From assembly GCA_003209165.1 (NCBI GenBank), contig QCSL01000004.1, positions 1-64,000 on the forward strand: a stretch of DNA of 64,000 nt, written 5' to 3'. Positions 10,168 through 20,653 of this stretch are shown here, piece by piece. The notes beneath the pieces were generated by a model. The model saw only the letters and a list, made by a program, of their open reading frames with translations. It ran no database searches and was not told the DNA's origin. The position numbers and the translations under genes were made by a program. The first letter of the stretch is position 1. Every line of letters begins with the position of its first letter. The DNA is from Synechococcus sp. AG-670-B23. Lineage in GTDB: Bacteria; Cyanobacteriota; Cyanobacteriia; PCC-6307; Cyanobiaceae.

Positions 10168-11334
10168 TTACAAGCTATTTGGATCAGACCCTTCGAGCCA
10201 ATTCTGTTCGATTTGCTCTGTTAGGCCGCTTCTGTTCATATTTACAATTTCAACATTGATCGCCTTCTTTAGATCCTCTTTGATCTGATTCCCAAAGACA
10301 AAAGCCTGTGGTATTTTGCTTGGCATTTGATAAGATAGCTCAAATTCTTCTTCTACTTGTGCTTGTTTAATAACAGTTTTATATGTTGTTAAATTTGCAA
10401 CAAAGTGATTTGGGATTTGCGTTCTTTTCCCTTGAATAATCTCTAAAAGATCCTGCTTGCTCGAAGCGTATATCGGCGTAGTGCCGATATCGTTGCTAAT
10501 TCCAGCTTTGTCCATTTGCTTTTTAAGCCAGTGAAAATTGGATGTTTCTTTTTGGACTGCTATTCCTTGCCTGAGAAGCCGATAAAGCTCTTTAGGTGTC
10601 AAATCGTTGGTTTTCTTTGTGATGCTTTCTTCGAAAATTATCGTTGCCGTTGTTCCTATGATGGCTGACATCAGAAGCATATGAATAAGGCTGGTAACTA
10701 AGACTGTAATATGGTCGCGGATCTTGCTCCCAACAATGGTTGCGATGCCAGTATTAAGAATTAAAAGTGTCCACACTTTTGTAAGTCTTCTTGCTTTCCC
10801 TTTTGATGATGTTTCTACTTCTTTAAAGTAGCTTGAGGTCAAGGCCGCAAAGCCAGTGATCACAATTAAAAGAATGCTACTTTTAACAACTATTTCGTTC
10901 TGCATAATTTTCTTTATAAGTGTAATGAAAGGCTTCTGGCTTGACTGACTTGCAATTACAATTCCCCCAGTAGTATAAGGAACCGCGTATTCGACAGACT
11001 GCAGACGTTCGGGAGTGATTTCGTGACAAGACGTGATTAGGTCTAACTCGCCTTTTGCTGCGAGTATGATCGCTTTATCAAAACTCGATATTGCTTCCAT
11101 TGAATAACTAATGTCGAGTTTTTCGCTAATTCTTCGCCAAATGTCAATGGAAACTCCTTCGTAATCTTGATTGATTTGATCTGAGCATGGGAGATAGTCA
11201 TCAACCGTTCCGACTTTTATGGTGTCATTTGCCCATGATGGCGTATCGTTCGTGATGGCCGTTGCGCCTGTAAATGTTGCACTCAATGTAATGACAACTA
11301 GCCCTAATTTCAGGGTTAGAGTTTTGAAGTTCAT
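10168..11334 (-). CDS. Ionotropic-glutamate-receptor-like protein: periplasmic binding domain split by TM/pore segments
   Basis: Signal peptide, SBP-type lobe (IKVGTVDDYLPCSD...GVSIDIWRRISEKLDI...DLITSCHEITPERLQSVEYAVPY), TM/pore/TM insert, then second SBP lobe. Confidence 0.7.
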   Translation of the reverse strand: MNFKTLTLKLGLVVITLSATFTGATAITNDTPSWANDTIKVGTVDDYLPCSDQINQDYEGVSIDIWRRISEKLDISYSMEAISSFDKAIILAAKGELDLITSCHEITPERLQSVEYAVPYTTGGIVIASQSSQKPFITLIKKIMQNEIVVKSSILLIVITGFAALTSSYFKEVETSSKGKARRLTKVWTLLILNTGIATIVGSKIRDHITVLVTSLIHMLLMSAIIGTTATIIFEESITKKTNDLTPKELYRLLRQGIAVQKETSNFHWLKKQMDKAGISNDIGTTPIYASSKQDLLEIIQGKRTQIPNHFVANLTTYKTVIKQAQVEEEFELSYQMPSKIPQAFVFGNQIKEDLKKAINVEIVNMNRSGLTEQIEQNWLEGSDPNSL

Positions 11335-11577
11335 TGGCTTGGCAGTGCATTTCACCAGAACATCGGCGTTTCAAAATTGCCAGACAATGATATATTAGAC
11401 TCGAAAGTAAATATTGGCATATATTTACACACTCATGCACATGCTAAAAGCGAGATGCTGAGCAAAGAAGTTTTAAGAGAGTTATTTGGTTTCCTGCATA
11501 AATCTATCTATAGAGTGATGTCCTGAAAAATGCACTGAACCGGGGCTACCTGAGTTCCGATTCTGCCCAGTGGCCGG

Positions 11578-11928
11578 TCAGCTCTCCAAAGCCAAGCAAC
11601 GGTGCAGGTGCGCGATGGCGTGATGGCGATGCGGATTGTTGCCGCTGGGACCAATCATTCCCAACCAGAAACTGCCATCCCCTTGAAAGACCAGGACGGG
11701 CTTTGCACCTCCCTTCCCATGGCAATCCAACAGGGACATGCAGAGCTTTTCAGCCACCTCCGGCCCCTTGGGACGCTGGCGCAAGCGACGCAGCAGGGGA
11801 TCCACTTGCGAGAAGGAAACGAAACAGGCGCGGTCGGAGTCGGTAATCAGGATCAGACCATCCAGCCACTGCACTTCCTGAAGCAGCTCTTCGATGCGGG
11901 GGAGCAGCTTCGGCAGCGGAAACGCCAA
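11578..11928 (-). CDS. Conserved cyanobacterial hypothetical protein
   Basis: 116 aa ORF between genes. Confidence 0.55.
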   Translation of the reverse strand: MAFPLPKLLPRIEELLQEVQWLDGLILITDSDRACFVSFSQVDPLLRRLRQRPKGPEVAEKLCMSLLDCHGKGGAKPVLVFQGDGSFWLGMIGPSGNNPHRHHAIAHLHRCLALES

Positions 11929-12008
11929 ACCGGAACCTCTATCTTAACGTTCTCTTTAGGCTTCATACGACATTGTCGGGGTTCGTCGCAAGGGACACAG
12001 GCAAAGAT

Positions 12009-12710
12009 TCATGTCCTGAGGATCAAAACCCCCATCTGACCTGCCACGAGTGAGCGGTGGGTCGCTTCCGGAAATCCCGCCTGCCGAGCCAGCTGCTCTT
12101 GTTCAGGTCCCGCAGGAAAACGCTCCAAACTCTTCTCCAGGTAGGCGTACTCCTCCCGCAACCCCACGGAGGCGGCGGCAGGCACCACCAGGCGACGCAA
12201 ATAGAAGCGCTGAAAGGCAGCCGCCGCACCGCTTTGCGGAAGACGGTTGAAATCAAGCACCCCCGCACGACCGCCGCGCTTCAGCAGCCGCCGAAGTTCC
12301 TTCAGCCCCTGCAAGGGGTCCGCCAAATTGCGCAATCCATACGCCATCACCGCACCATCAGCGCAAGCACCGGCAAGGCCTGTGTTCAAAGCATCCCCCT
12401 GCTGAAAGGTCACCGGCAGCCAGGGCAGCTGCCGCTGGCGCTGGCGGGCCCTCTCCAAGGGAGCAGCGGCGGCATCCAGACCAATCACTGCACCAGAGGG
12501 TCGAACACAGCGCCCCAGCTCTAAGGCCAGGTCGCCTGTCCCGCAGCACAGGTCCAGCCACTGCTCACCAGCCACCGGCTTGAGGGCGCGCACCAGCTGA
12601 CGTTTCCATTGGCGATGCAGCCCGAGACTGAGCAAATCGTTGAGGCGGTCGTAGCGGGGAGCCACAGCATCAAACAGCTGTTCCACTGCCGCGGGATCAC
12701 CAGGTTTCAT
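12009..12710 (-). CDS. menG: UbiE/MenG-family quinone methyltransferase
   Basis: [32 protein letters not shown]...[16 protein letters not shown]. Confidence 0.93.
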   Translation of the reverse strand: MKPGDPAAVEQLFDAVAPRYDRLNDLLSLGLHRQWKRQLVRALKPVAGEQWLDLCCGTGDLALELGRCVRPSGAVIGLDAAAAPLERARQRQRQLPWLPVTFQQGDALNTGLAGACADGAVMAYGLRNLADPLQGLKELRRLLKRGGRAGVLDFNRLPQSGAAAAFQRFYLRRLVVPAAASVGLREEYAYLEKSLERFPAGPEQEQLARQAGFPEATHRSLVAGQMGVLILRT

Positions 12711-13477
12711 GGACGGATCGTCAGACCACGGGAGAGCAGATCCTGCTTGATCTGTTCCACGGTGAGAACACCGTCATGCAGCAGTGAAGCCAGCAAGGCT
12801 GCGGAGGCATGACCTCCCTCAGGACCCACGTCCAGCGCCTCAGCAATGTGATCCATGCAGCCTGCGCCCCCGGAGGCGATCACCGGGACGGAGACGGCAT
12901 TGGCCACGGCCCGGGTCAGGGCGAGGTCGTATCCAGCCTGGGTGCCATCACCATCCATCGAGGTGAGCAGAATCTCGCCGGCCCCAAGACCCGCCACCCG
13001 CTTGGCCCACTCCACAACATCGAGACCGGTTTTCTCACGGCCTCCCTTCACATACACGTCCCAGCCGCCCGCGTCGCGCCGACGGGCATCAATGGCCACG
13101 ACGATGCACTGACAGCCGAACTGATCGGCCCCCTCCCGCACCAGCTCAGGCCGACGCACCGCCGAGGAGTTGAGACTCACCTTGTCGGCACCGGCCCGCA
13201 ACAGCTCGGTGATTCCCTCAACGGTGCTGATGCCACCGCCCACTGTGAAGGGAATCGTGACCGATTCGGCGGTACGACGCACCATGTCGATCAAGGTGCC
13301 ACGCTCCTCATGGCTGGCCGCAATGTCAAGGAAAACCAGTTCATCCGCCCCGGCAAGGCTGTAACGGCAGGCCAGTTCCACTGGATCGCCAGCATCTCGC
13401 AGGCCAACGAAATTGACACCTTTCACCACCCGTCCTCGGGCGACATCCAGGCAGGGAATCAGACGCAGAGCAACCAT
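12707..13477 (-). CDS. hisF: Imidazole glycerol phosphate synthase subunit HisF
   Basis: [36 protein letters not shown]... Confidence 0.97.
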   Translation of the reverse strand: MVALRLIPCLDVARGRVVKGVNFVGLRDAGDPVELACRYSLAGADELVFLDIAASHEERGTLIDMVRRTAESVTIPFTVGGGISTVEGITELLRAGADKVSLNSSAVRRPELVREGADQFGCQCIVVAIDARRRDAGGWDVYVKGGREKTGLDVVEWAKRVAGLGAGEILLTSMDGDGTQAGYDLALTRAVANAVSVPVIASGGAGCMDHIAEALDVGPEGGHASAALLASLLHDGVLTVEQIKQDLLSRGLTIRP

Positions 13478-13533
13478 CGATTCGGCGCAAAAGCGACTGT
13501 TAGGGTTGCGCCACACTCCAAGCCTCGCAGGCC

Positions 13534-13749
13534 ATGTCCCAGGCTGACGCCATTTCGATCGGCTCCAAGGTTCGCGTGACCCGAGTTCGTGATCGCATTC
13601 CCCAGGCCATGGTTGACCTTCTCAAGAAGGACGCCAATGGGACGGTGAAGGATTTTCGCACCGTCGATGGCAAAGGAATCGGTGTGGTTGTTGAGCTCAG
13701 CGATGGCTCCACCAGCTGGTTCTTCGAAGACGAAATCGCCGCCGCCTGA
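13534..13749 (+). CDS. DUF2862-type conserved cyanobacterial protein
   Basis: [32 protein letters not shown]...[16 protein letters not shown]. Confidence 0.75.
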   Translation: MSQADAISIGSKVRVTRVRDRIPQAMVDLLKKDANGTVKDFRTVDGKGIGVVVELSDGSTSWFFEDEIAAA

Positions 13750-13760
13750 GGACTGACTCC

Positions 13761-14714
13761 GTGAGCGACGCGCGTCAGCTGCTGGGGATGAAAGGTGCCT
13801 CAGGCACCACCAACATCTGGAAGCTGCGGCTGCAGCTGATGAAACCGGTGACCTGGATCCCCTTGATCTGGGGGGTGATCTGCGGAGCTGCAGCCAGTGG
13901 CAATTACCAGTGGCGTGTGGACCATGTGCTGGCGTCCATTGCCTGCATGTTGATGAGCGGCCCGTTGCTGGCAGGCTTTACCCAGACCATCAACGACTAC
14001 TACGACCGCGAAATCGACGCGATCAACGAGCCCTACCGGCCGATCCCTTCGGGAGCGATTCCCCTGGTGCAGGTGAAGCTGCAGATCTGGATGTTGCTGC
14101 TGGCCGGTTTGGGAGTCTCCTACGGACTCGACCGCTGGGCAGGCCACAACACTCCTGTGGTTTTTCTGCTGGCGTTGGGCGGCTCTTTCGTGAGCTACAT
14201 CTACTCAGCACCTCCGCTGAAGCTCAAGCAAAACGGTTGGTTAGGGAACTATGCCCTTGGTGCCAGCTACATCGCCCTGCCATGGTGGGCCGGCCAGGCC
14301 CTTTTCGGTCAGCTGACCTGGGACACAGCACTGCTCACCCTGGCCTACAGCCTTGCGGGTCTTGGGATCGCTGTGGTCAACGACTTCAAGAGTGTTGAAG
14401 GCGACCGTGAGCTTGGCCTTCAGTCTTTGCCAGTGGTGTTTGGCATCGAACGGGCCAGCTGGATCAGCGCCGGAATGATTGATGTTTTTCAGCTGGCGAT
14501 GGTTGCCGTCTTGATCGGGATCGGCCAGCATTTCGCAGCAGTTTTGCTTGTTCTCTTGATCGTTCCCCAGATCACCTTCCAGGACATCTGGTTGTTGAGA
14601 GACCCGGTGGCCTTTGACGTCAAATATCAGGCCAGCGCCCAGCCTTTCCTGGTCCTAGGCATGTTGGTAACCGCTCTGGCCGTGGGCCACAGCCCCTTGA
14701 CCCAGGTGATGTGA
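13761..14714 (+). CDS. chlG: Chlorophyll synthase
   Basis: GTTNIWKLRLQLMKPVTWIPLIWGVICGAAASGNYQW..., UbiA-type NDYYDREIDAINEPYRPIPSGAI. Confidence 0.97.
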   Translation: MSDARQLLGMKGASGTTNIWKLRLQLMKPVTWIPLIWGVICGAAASGNYQWRVDHVLASIACMLMSGPLLAGFTQTINDYYDREIDAINEPYRPIPSGAIPLVQVKLQIWMLLLAGLGVSYGLDRWAGHNTPVVFLLALGGSFVSYIYSAPPLKLKQNGWLGNYALGASYIALPWWAGQALFGQLTWDTALLTLAYSLAGLGIAVVNDFKSVEGDRELGLQSLPVVFGIERASWISAGMIDVFQLAMVAVLIGIGQHFAAVLLVLLIVPQITFQDIWLLRDPVAFDVKYQASAQPFLVLGMLVTALAVGHSPLTQVM

Positions 14715-16753
14715 GCCGTTCACGCCTGCACTGGGCCCTGATCGCTGGCACAGCAGCTGCGGTGGGTGTTGGAGCTGCCCTGGGCATGCGCGCTCTGACT
14801 GAACAGGTGGATGCCAGGCTCCCTGATGCCAGAGGTATTGCCAGTTTCAATCGGCCGGGAACGATCACCCTGCTCTCCACCAACGGCAAAGTGATCCAGA
14901 AGCTGGGGCCAGCGACCCGAGACAAGGTGAAGCCCGGTGCAATGCCGCCAACCGTCGCCGAGGCCTTCATCGCCGCCGAAGACCGACGCTTCTATCAACA
15001 TGACGGAGTCGACGGCTGGGGCATTGCCCGGGCCATCGTCACAAATGTCCGCCAGGGCTCTATTCGGGAAGGAGCGAGCACCATCACCCAACAGCTGGCT
15101 CGAACTGTTTTTCTGAGTCAGGACCGCACGATCACCCGCAAACTCAAGGAAGCGGCTCTGGCCATGAAGCTCGAACGCCAGCTGAGCAAGCAGCAGATCC
15201 TCGAGCAATACCTCAACTACGTCTACCTGGGGTCCGGCGCCTATGGCGTTGCGGATGCAGCCTGGATCTATTTTTCCAAAACCCCAGAGCAGCTCACGGT
15301 TCCTGAATCGGCCATGATCGCTGGACTACCCCCGGCGCCATCGATTTATTCACCGCTGGTGAACCCTGATCTAGCCAAGGAACGGCGCTCGATCATTCTT
15401 GATCGGATGGCCCAAGCCGGATTCATCTCCACCAGCGAAGCGGAGAGCGGTCGTAACAGCCCCCTGGGACTGAAGCCAGCAACACCCAAGTACTTCAACA
15501 GTTCAGCGCCTTACTTCACCACTTGGATTGCCCAGGAGCTGCCCAAGTTTTTAACGCCCGAACAACTGGAAGTGGGTGGGGTCAAGGTACACACCAGCCT
15601 GAATCTCGACTGGCAAAAGAAAGCTCAGCAAGTGATTCGAGCCAATGCCCCCTTCGACACCGAAGGAGCGATGGTTTCGATCGATCCAGGCAACGGACTG
15701 GTGCGGGTGATGGTGGGCGGAAAGGATTTCTCCAAAAGTCAGTTCAATCGCACCATCCTGGCGCTGCGCTCTCCTGGATCCACGTTCAAGCTGTTTCCCT
15801 ATGCAGCTGCCATTGATCGGGGCATGAAACCTGAAACCAAAGTGTTCGATGCGAAGCGTTGCTGGAATGGCTACTGCCCAAAGAACTTTGGCGATAAGTA
15901 CTACGGCAACATCTCCCTTGCCGATGCTCTGAAGAATTCACTCAACACGGTGGCAGTTCAACTGCAAGACATCGTTGGGTTTGATGCTGTCATTGAGATT
16001 GCCAACAACCTCAACATCGGCACCGAGCGACCTCTCGGCAAGTATTACCCGATGGCTATTGGGGCCTACGAGCAAACCATCCTCGACATGACTGCGGCCT
16101 ATGCAGGCATAGCCAATCGCGGTGTGTTTTTCAGACCCAGCCCCATTGAAGAAATCCGTGGCCCCAAGAATGAGCTGCTTTGGAGTCGACGCTTAAGTGA
16201 AAACCGAGGACGACGGGCAGTAGATAGTGACGTAGCAGACACTATGAACTGGATGTTGCAACGGGTGGTGACCGGCGGCACCGGCATCGCAGCAAAGCTC
16301 GATGATCGACAGGTAGCGGGAAAGACGGGAACGTCAGAGAACACCCGTGATCTCTGGTTCATTGGCTCGATTCCTCAGCTTACGACGGGCGTCTGGTTTG
16401 GATACGACGACGACCGCGCCACCAAAAGCACCAGCGGCGAAGCCGCATGGGCTTGGAAGCAATTCATGCTCCAGATCAAAGACGAGATCCCTGTCCGCGC
16501 CTTCCCCGACAAACCCAAAACAAATCGAAAAATGCGTTTAGCTGTTGATCCGAAAACGATTGCCAAACCGCCCGAACCCCAACCCAAGCAAGTGCCAAAG
16601 GCCAGCACCGATCCTGATGCACCTCAACCAACGGTTGAGACGGACCTGCCCAGGCGCATTGCTCCTCAGCCTCGCCAGACCCCTTACCTCTGGAGAAACA
16701 GCGCACCAGACCGCAACGTTGATCGCCAAGGACGTCGCTGGTGGCGGAATTAA
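14711..16753 (+). CDS. Class A penicillin-binding protein (transglycosylase/transpeptidase)
   Basis: EDRRFYQHDGVDGWGIARAIVTNVRQGSIREGASTITQQLAR (GT51); SPGSTFKLFPYAAA and AGKTGTSENTRD (transpeptidase). Confidence 0.96.
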   Translation: MSRSRLHWALIAGTAAAVGVGAALGMRALTEQVDARLPDARGIASFNRPGTITLLSTNGKVIQKLGPATRDKVKPGAMPPTVAEAFIAAEDRRFYQHDGVDGWGIARAIVTNVRQGSIREGASTITQQLARTVFLSQDRTITRKLKEAALAMKLERQLSKQQILEQYLNYVYLGSGAYGVADAAWIYFSKTPEQLTVPESAMIAGLPPAPSIYSPLVNPDLAKERRSIILDRMAQAGFISTSEAESGRNSPLGLKPATPKYFNSSAPYFTTWIAQELPKFLTPEQLEVGGVKVHTSLNLDWQKKAQQVIRANAPFDTEGAMVSIDPGNGLVRVMVGGKDFSKSQFNRTILALRSPGSTFKLFPYAAAIDRGMKPETKVFDAKRCWNGYCPKNFGDKYYGNISLADALKNSLNTVAVQLQDIVGFDAVIEIANNLNIGTERPLGKYYPMAIGAYEQTILDMTAAYAGIANRGVFFRPSPIEEIRGPKNELLWSRRLSENRGRRAVDSDVADTMNWMLQRVVTGGTGIAAKLDDRQVAGKTGTSENTRDLWFIGSIPQLTTGVWFGYDDDRATKSTSGEAAWAWKQFMLQIKDEIPVRAFPDKPKTNRKMRLAVDPKTIAKPPEPQPKQVPKASTDPDAPQPTVETDLPRRIAPQPRQTPYLWRNSAPDRNVDRQGRRWWRN

Positions 16754-16762
16754 GCCAAGGCT

Positions 16763-18100
16763 CTAGACCCGCTGGAGCACAGCCGAATAGAACCCATCCC
16801 CCCCGCTGGCTTGATCCGGCCAGCGCTGGCTCTCCTGCTCCAGGCGCAGGTAGGGGTGACGCTTCAACAGAGCCTGCACCTGTGCCTGATTTTCGTCAGG
16901 GTGAATGGTGCAGGTGGCATACACCAACGATCCCTCGGGAGCCAACAACGGCAATAGACCGTCCAGGAGGGCCTGTTGTTGGGGCAAAAGGCCACGGATG
17001 GATTGTGGCGTTACCCGCCAACGGGCATCTGGGTGACGAGCCAGTGTTCCAAGCCCCGAGCAAGGGGCATCGATTAGGATCCTCTGGAAGGATTCACGCC
17101 ATTGGGGACGCTCCTTCAACAAATTCGAGGCATCTGCAGCCAAGGCATTGATGGAACCGAGGCCCAGCCGGGCGGCATTGGCCGCTACGCGCTTGAGCCG
17201 TCCGGGTGAACGATCCACAGCCCAGATCTCCGCATGATCCCCCACCAATTCCGCCAAATGGGTGGCTTTTCCCCCTGGCGCAGCGCAGGCATCCAGGATG
17301 CGATCTCCGGGCTTGGGATCGAGCAAAGGTGCAATCCATTGCGCCGAACAATCCTGCACACACCAATGACCTTCGGCATACCCTGGCCAATGGCGCAGGT
17401 CGCCGCTATGTCCTGAGATGCGCAGGCCGTCGGGACAATCAACGATGGGCTCACTGCTGATGCTCGCCGCGGCCAGAGCCTGCTGCACCAGAGCCGTGCT
17501 CGATCGCAACCGATTCACCCGCAAATCCAGATCCGGCAAACGGTTGCAAGCGCTCGCCACTGCTGCGGCACCCTCCGCCCCGCGCCACTCGATCAACAAC
17601 TGGGTGAACCAATCCGGCAGGGAATGGGCCTGAGCCAACCGAGCCGCCCCATCGTTAGGCAGCTGCAGGGTTTCTCCAGCCTCCCGCGCCCGCAGCGCCG
17701 CCCTCAGCACCCCGTTCACCACGGGCGCCAACCGGGCCAATCCATTGCTGGCTTTGGCCAACTCCACGGCGGTGTTCACCGCTGCTGAATCTGGAATCCG
17801 CTCCATCAACAGCAGTTGATAGAGGCCCACGTGCAATAGCCAGCGCAGCTTGGGCGGCTGTTTCGAGGCCGGCACCTTGCCCAGCCGATCCAACCAAGCA
17901 TCGAGGTGGCGCCGTTGACGGATGGCTCCATAAGCCAGCTCGGTCACCAACCCCCGATCCGAGGCCTTGAGGTCGCGCACCCGCAGCACCCGCTCCAGCG
18001 CAACATCGGCATAGGCCCCAGCCGCAACCGCCTGCAACACATCCCAGGCAAGACGGCGCGGCAGCAGTCCAATCGGAGCCGAATCAGACAAGAGCACCAC
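16763..18100 (-). CDS. rsmB: 16S rRNA (cytosine-C5)-methyltransferase RsmB/Sun
   Basis: NusB-like N-term plus DACAAPGGKATHLAELVGD and IDAPCSGLGTLARHPDARW. Confidence 0.94.
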   Translation of the reverse strand: MVLLSDSAPIGLLPRRLAWDVLQAVAAGAYADVALERVLRVRDLKASDRGLVTELAYGAIRQRRHLDAWLDRLGKVPASKQPPKLRWLLHVGLYQLLLMERIPDSAAVNTAVELAKASNGLARLAPVVNGVLRAALRAREAGETLQLPNDGAARLAQAHSLPDWFTQLLIEWRGAEGAAAVASACNRLPDLDLRVNRLRSSTALVQQALAAASISSEPIVDCPDGLRISGHSGDLRHWPGYAEGHWCVQDCSAQWIAPLLDPKPGDRILDACAAPGGKATHLAELVGDHAEIWAVDRSPGRLKRVAANAARLGLGSINALAADASNLLKERPQWRESFQRILIDAPCSGLGTLARHPDARWRVTPQSIRGLLPQQQALLDGLLPLLAPEGSLVYATCTIHPDENQAQVQALLKRHPYLRLEQESQRWPDQASGGDGFYSAVLQRV

Positions 18101-18103
18101 GTA

Positions 18104-18400
18104 TCAATCTCCAGCATGGGCGTCCGGGTGCCAGAGGAACTGACGCAACGGCAAGCGTCCTTCCGCATCCACCGGAATGCCCTCTGCTATCAACAGGTCC
18201 CGTTGGATCCAGTCACTACCTTCACGGCTGAGGCTCATCGAAATCCGCCCCTGAGTGTTCACCACGCGGTGCCAGGGAATGGTGGACGGGAGCTTGAGGC
18301 GACGCAACGCCCATCCCACCCTACGCGCGCAGCCAAAGGCACCGATCAAATCGGCAATCTGGCCATAGGTCGCCAAGCGACCGTGGGGGATACGCGCCAC
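18104..18400 (-). CDS. Alkyltransferase-like protein (MGMT family, Cys replaced by Trp); GTG start
   Basis: ARIPHGRLATYGQIADLIG...IPWHRVVNTQGRIS: PWHRV instead of PCHRV. Confidence 0.88.
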   Translation of the reverse strand: MARIPHGRLATYGQIADLIGAFGCARRVGWALRRLKLPSTIPWHRVVNTQGRISMSLSREGSDWIQRDLLIAEGIPVDAEGRLPLRQFLWHPDAHAGD

Positions 18401-18568
18401 CTCATTCCAGACGCGCTTATCAAAGGTGCCGCCGGAGACGTACGGTTCAACGGAGGGATCCTTGGGCGGGATCTGGATGGCGAAAGAAGCGCAGACTTCT
18501 TAATTGTCGTTCCAGGCACCACAGCATGGAAGGACCCCAATTTGTTGCTCTCACCCGATTGATCGCCC

Positions 18569-19258
18569 ATGCCCCTGCTGCCGCGACGGTTTGAGCGGCT
18601 GAAATCCGTGCTGAACCACCGCATGGCGGATCTCACGGTTCTGCTCGAACACGTGGAGAAACCCCACAACCTCTCCGCCATCCTGCGCAGCTGCGATGCC
18701 GTCGGAGCGCTTGAAGCCCACGCGGTGAGTTTCGACGGGCGTCCACGCACCTTCAACAGCACGGCCCAGGGCAGCCAGAAGTGGGTGCCCCTGCACGACC
18801 ATCCCGATACCGAAACAGCCATCCGCTGCCTCAAAGAGAAAGGGTTCTATCTCTACGGAACCCATCTCGGGGTGGATGCCAAGGACTACCGGGAGTGCAA
18901 CTTCACCGGACCCACAGCCTTCGTACTTGGGGCGGAGAAATGGGGGCTGACCGATCAGGCCAGGGATCTGATGGATGAAGCGCTGTTCATCCCCATGCGC
19001 GGCATGGTGCAATCACTAAACGTGTCGGTCGCCACCGCAACCTTGCTGTTTGAGGCGCTGCGCCAACGCCAGGTGGCCGGCCTGGCGCCGACCCAAGGCG
19101 AAGGGCTCAAGCCGGAGCAGTACCAACAGTTGCTGTTCGAGTGGTCTTACCCCGAGGTGGCCCGCTGGTGCCAAGAGCAGCAACGGCCTTACCCCGCCCT
19201 GAGCGAGGAAGGCGAACTGATGGAAGAGCTGCCTCGGACTGTGAAGCTGCGCTGCTGA
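18569..19258 (+). CDS. trmH: tRNA (guanosine-2'-O-)-methyltransferase TrmH (SpoU family)
   Basis: LTVLLEHVEKPHNLSAILRSCDAVG...FVLGAEKWGL...IPMRGMVQSLNVSVATA. Confidence 0.95.
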   Translation: MPLLPRRFERLKSVLNHRMADLTVLLEHVEKPHNLSAILRSCDAVGALEAHAVSFDGRPRTFNSTAQGSQKWVPLHDHPDTETAIRCLKEKGFYLYGTHLGVDAKDYRECNFTGPTAFVLGAEKWGLTDQARDLMDEALFIPMRGMVQSLNVSVATATLLFEALRQRQVAGLAPTQGEGLKPEQYQQLLFEWSYPEVARWCQEQQRPYPALSEEGELMEELPRTVKLRC

Positions 19259-19312
19259 TCCGACAAAACACTTGTATCTCAGCGAACCCTGGGCCATAAC
19301 AAAAACAGCGGA

Positions 19313-19495
19313 TTGTCAGCAATGGACAACAAACAGCTGCACCAGTACGCGGTCACTTATCACTGCGGCCACGAGTGGGGCGAGGAAATGCTTCAGTCCG
19401 ATGATCTAAGCCATGCCGTGGAAGCGGCCCACGCCATCTTCCCGAGCTCCTGCCGGATTTCGATCAGAGAGGTGAAGGCCCCGAAACAAGCCTGA
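19313..19495 (+). CDS. Conserved small hypothetical protein
   Basis: 60 aa ORF: QLHQYAVTYHCGHEWGEEMLQSDDLSHAVEAAHAIFPSSCRISIREV. Confidence 0.5.
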   Translation: MSAMDNKQLHQYAVTYHCGHEWGEEMLQSDDLSHAVEAAHAIFPSSCRISIREVKAPKQA

Positions 19496-19497
19496 GT

Positions 19498-19713
19498 TCA
19501 ACGAGGCCGCCGGGGCAACCCAGGCAACTGAATCGCAGCGATTAACACCGCTGCCTCCAGCAGCAAATTGCGGCTCACCAGAACCACCACCATCACTAAG
19601 GTGGTGGCCAGTATCCTCTCGAGCAAAGCGATTACGTCATCAGTGCAGTCGCAGCTCTTTTTCCAGAGCAGCGCGGCCATGCTCAGCAACATCAAGCTGA
19701 TCCACCAGGCCAT
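19498..19713 (-). CDS. Small membrane hypothetical protein
   Basis: 71 aa hydrophobic ORF. Confidence 0.4.
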   Translation of the reverse strand: MAWWISLMLLSMAALLWKKSCDCTDDVIALLERILATTLVMVVVLVSRNLLLEAAVLIAAIQLPGLPRRPR

Positions 19714-19732
19714 GACAACTGCACTGATGAGA

Positions 19733-20605
19733 TCAGTCTGCCGCGGGGCGGGCTTCTGTGCCGCTCACCCAGGCATCGATACCTTCCCCTAGGAACGACA
19801 GACCCAGCACCAGAACGAACATCGCCAGCCCGGGGAAGAGCGCCGTCCACCACACCCCGGTGGGCACTGCGGCCAGCGCCAGGTTGAGATCACCACCCCA
19901 TTCGGGCACGGTCTCCGGCAGGCCCAGACCGAGAAATCCCAATCCCCCGAGCACCAACACAGCATCGGCTGCATTGAGGGTGAGCAGTACCGGAACAGAG
20001 GTGATCACGTTGCGGAACAGGTAGCGCCGCAGGATCCAGAGCGGCCCCGCCCCCAGGCTCTGGGCAGCTTCCACAAACAGCTCGCTCTTCACCTGGGCGG
20101 TTTGGTTGCGCACCACACGGAAATACTGCGGCACGTACACCACACAAAGGGCAGCAGCAGCATTGGGAATGCCCTTGCCCAGCAGAAAGGCCAACACCAC
20201 CGACAGCAACAACACCGGCAGGGTGTAGAGCGTGTCCATTAGCAGCACCATCAGGCGATCGACAACGCCGCCGAAGTAACCACTCACCATGCCAAGGGGC
20301 ACACCCACCAGCAGGGCCAGGCCTACCGCCAGAAGCACCACCTGAAGCGCCACCCCACTGCCGGCCATGGTGCGTACACACACATCCCGGCCGAGACGAT
20401 CGGTGCCGCACCAATGGGTCCAGCTGGGACCGGAATAGATCGGGTTCTCCAAGCCAGCATTGGCATCTGGAAGGATGCCAGCAGTCACCAACAACGGCGT
20501 GACCAAGGCCACCAGCAGGTAAATCCCCACGATTACCAGACCCCAGCGAGACATGCGGGTGGAGAGGCTCCGTGTCACGGGCAAGTTGGCCTCAGGCAGA
20601 TGCAT
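19733..20605 (-). CDS. Oligopeptide/nickel-type ABC transporter permease (DppC/OppC family)
   Basis: SGPSWTHWCGTDRLGRDVCVRTMAGSG...LGFLGLGLPETVPEWGGDL. Confidence 0.92.
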   Translation of the reverse strand: MHLPEANLPVTRSLSTRMSRWGLVIVGIYLLVALVTPLLVTAGILPDANAGLENPIYSGPSWTHWCGTDRLGRDVCVRTMAGSGVALQVVLLAVGLALLVGVPLGMVSGYFGGVVDRLMVLLMDTLYTLPVLLLSVVLAFLLGKGIPNAAAALCVVYVPQYFRVVRNQTAQVKSELFVEAAQSLGAGPLWILRRYLFRNVITSVPVLLTLNAADAVLVLGGLGFLGLGLPETVPEWGGDLNLALAAVPTGVWWTALFPGLAMFVLVLGLSFLGEGIDAWVSGTEARPAAD

Positions 20606-20653
20606 TGTCTCCCGAACCGCGGAAGGAGGAAGACACCTAAGCCTTAGCTCCCC

